5,610 bases of DNA from Halieaceae bacterium. GTDB taxonomy: Bacteria; Pseudomonadota; Gammaproteobacteria; Pseudomonadales; Halieaceae. A model generated the notes under the pieces. That model made no database searches. It saw only the letters and a program-made list of their open reading frames with translations, and was not told the DNA's origin. This document shows positions 5,392-5,610 of the stretch, piece by piece (position 1 is the stretch's first letter; the number at the start of each line of letters is the position of its first letter). Location of the stretch: positions 1 through 5,610 of the forward strand of contig JABIZW010000043.1 in NCBI GenBank assembly GCA_018666295.1. The letters are read 5' to 3'. A program made the translations under genes and the position numbers.

Positions 5392-5610
5392 GGTGCAAAT
5401 CGAGTACGCGCTAAAAACGACGCACAGTCAGTGGCGACTCGAGGGAATATTTATACGAAGAGATTTTGAATTTAGAGGATTCATTGACGCTTGGGGCTTT
5501 ATGAACAGCGTCGCCCTTCTGGCGGAGAAAGCGGACCATCATCCCAATTGGGAGAACGTCTACAATCGCGTTGTGATTCGGCTGTCAACGCATGATGCTC
5601 AAGGACTCAC
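5375..5610 (+). CDS. 4a-hydroxytetrahydrobiopterin (pterin-4a-carbinolamine) dehydratase, 3' end cut by window edge
   Basis: This enzyme dehydrates 4a-hydroxytetrahydropterin, the by-product of aromatic amino acid hydroxylases, so the pterin cofactor can be recycled; the vertebrate homologue is PCBD/DCoH. Seventy-eight codons are visible and the frame is open at the edge; family members have about 95-118 residues, so 20-40 are missing. The N-terminal half is variable, but FEFRGFIDAWGFMNSVALLAEKADHHPNW carries the family fold pattern. The active-site motif is complete: His55 and His56 of DHHP, then NVYN and His73-Asp74 of STHDAQGL. The spacing of 17 between the second and third His equals that of mammalian DCoH. 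The short N-terminus and DHHPxWxNVYN resemble the PCBD-like subtype more than Pseudomonas PhhB as I recall it. It overlaps trmA by 17 bases and so should share its mRNA. No phenylalanine hydroxylase gene is in view, so the physiological partner is unknown. Confidence 0.92.
   Translation, partial: MKALSKVQIEYALKTTHSQWRLEGIFIRRDFEFRGFIDAWGFMNSVALLAEKADHHPNWENVYNRVVIRLSTHDAQGL

Overview
The window reads as ordinary chromosomal core-genome DNA from a gammaproteobacterium, probably a free-living marine lineage related to the OM60/NOR5 (Halieaceae) or Pseudomonas-like groups. The basis is the gene content and order (yccA next to a full tusD-tusC-tusB-tusE set, then trmA), the close resemblance of YccA, TusE and TrmA to gammaproteobacterial proteins as I remember them, balanced base composition, and an exported M28 peptidase of a type common in marine heterotrophs. 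The genus assignment is inference. No phage, transposon, CRISPR, rRNA or tRNA sequence was seen.

Layout. On the minus strand, 1..1391 is an almost complete secreted zinc aminopeptidase/carboxypeptidase of family M28, whose last residues run off the left edge. Diverging from it across a 117-base gap is a periplasmic SIMPL-domain (DUF541/YggE-like) protein at 1509..2210. A short gap carrying a good sigma70-type promoter (2221..2249) leads to yccA (2288..2962), a seven-helix Bax-inhibitor-1 family membrane protein known in E. coli as an FtsH modulator. A strong intrinsic terminator (2981..3010) follows.

From 3014 to the right edge lies a tightly packed operon: tusD (3014..3328), tusC (3321..3677), tusB (3677..3943), tusE (3945..4271), trmA (4276..5391) and the start of a pterin-4a-carbinolamine dehydratase gene (5375..5610, running off the window). 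Junctions range from a 17-base overlap to a 4-base gap. tusC starts with TTG and tusE with GTG, so translation is probably coupled along the message.

Functionally the operon is mostly tRNA modification. TusD-C-B and TusE pass persulfide sulfur toward MnmA (not in this window) for 2-thiolation of wobble U34, and TrmA makes m5U54 in the T-loop. The key cysteines are present: Cys67 of TusD, Cys107 of TusE and Cys322 of TrmA. TusE lacks the second cysteine of DsrC proteins from sulfur oxidisers, so the set is for tRNA thiolation. The dehydratase is a pterin-recycling enzyme whose link to tRNA modification is not obvious.

I see no convincing undescribed system. The points most worth a second look are the terminator that ends three bases before the tusD start codon with no Shine-Dalgarno sequence, the gathering of tus genes that E. 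coli keeps at separate loci together with trmA, and the trmA/dehydratase overlap.
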